From an uncultured Clostridium sp. (lineage in GTDB: Bacteria > Bacillota > Clostridia > Clostridiales > Clostridiaceae): DNA of 6,494 nt. The notes below the pieces were generated by a model. The model searched no databases and was not told the origin of the DNA. It was given only the letters and a program-made list of their open reading frames with translations. Numbering within the stretch: the stretch's first letter is position 1; each line of letters opens with the position of its first letter. The DNA lies in the NCBI GenBank assembly GCA_934746015.1, contig CAKVEW010000069.1:1-6494 (forward strand), read 5' to 3'. The position numbers were made by a program, and so were the translations under genes. Below, piece after piece: positions 6,258 through 6,494 of the stretch.

Positions 6258-6362
6258 TTTAAAACCTAATATGCGGGTGTAGCTCAATGGTAGAGCCCTT
6301 GCCTTCCAAGCAAGTTACGTGAGTTCGATTCTCATCACCCGCTCCATTAAAAAGGTTTTAAA
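6258..6362 (+). repeat. Complementary 10-bp flanks around tRNA-Gly
   Basis: TTTAAAACCT (6258-6267), directly after the CCA of tRNA-Pro, is the exact reverse complement of AGGTTTTAAA (6353-6362) downstream of tRNA-Gly. In the precursor RNA they could pair into a stalk beneath the acceptor stem, separated from it by short A/T bulges (5 and 6 bases). Confidence 0.45.
6273..6346 (+). tRNA. tRNA-Gly, anticodon UCC
   Basis: This is a complete 74-base cloverleaf. The acceptor stem GCGGGTG (6273-6279) pairs with CACCCGC (6336-6342), with discriminator T and an encoded CCA. The anticodon stem CTTGC/GCAAG encloses CTTCCAA with TCC at 6305-6307. It lies 15 bases after tRNA-Pro with no promoter between, so the two are cotranscribed. 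Confidence 0.97.
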
Positions 6363-6369
6363 AAAGATA

Positions 6370-6398
6370 TTGACAAGTAGACAGTAATGATATAAAAT
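6370..6398 (+). promoter_or_regulatory. Sigma-A promoter for tRNA-Arg
   Basis: A perfect TTGACA (6370-6375) and TAAAAT (6393-6398) are 17 bases apart. RNA would start near 6405, about 18 bases before tRNA-Arg. No convincing terminator separates it from tRNA-Gly, so read-through may also contribute. Confidence 0.8.
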
Positions 6399-6422
6399 AA
6401 CTTATGTTCTTTACGAGAATAT

Positions 6423-6494
<72 letters not shown>

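Overview
The window is a very A+T-rich piece of a low-GC Gram-positive chromosome, most likely a Clostridium or close relative. Strong GGAGG-type Shine-Dalgarno sites, A/T-ending codons, a clostridial-style sensor kinase tail, and a rph - XTP pyrophosphatase - YfcE/YsnB-type phosphoesterase cluster like that of Bacillus and Clostridium all point that way. It reads as ordinary chromosome: I see no insertion sequence, phage gene, CRISPR array or integration scar.

Layout, left to right. (1) The C-terminal part of a sensor histidine kinase (+), closed by a strong hairpin. (2) A small single-span membrane protein (-) converging on it. (3) An orphan family-5 (oligopeptide-type) solute-binding protein (+), starting at 1007, with a hydrophobic N-terminus but no lipobox cysteine. 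Its promoter is bracketed by a perfect 12-bp inverted repeat. (4) A bidirectional hairpin terminator, then a ~514-residue protein of unknown function (-), mostly helical with a highly acidic tail. Its best-supported start is a TTG at 4091. (5) Divergent from it, a compact (+) operon of rph (RNase PH), an RdgB/HAM1 XTP/dITP pyrophosphatase and a YfcE-like metallophosphoesterase. (6) A tRNA cluster: Pro(UGG) and Gly(UCC) behind one sigma-A promoter, then Arg(UCU) behind its own promoter, cut by the window end.

The coherent functional unit is the rph operon. RNase PH trims tRNA 3' ends by phosphorolysis and the pyrophosphatase removes non-canonical purine nucleoside triphosphates, so both belong to RNA and nucleotide maintenance. 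The tRNA genes lie immediately downstream but have separate promoters. The remaining genes (kinase, small membrane protein, binding protein, unknown protein) are not visibly linked to one another.

The points most worth a second look are the unknown protein beside rph, the non-lipoprotein solute-binding protein with its promoter-flanking inverted repeat, and the 10-bp complementary flanks around tRNA-Gly. No gene-free stretch exceeds 300 bases. I did not find a clearly novel multi-gene system.
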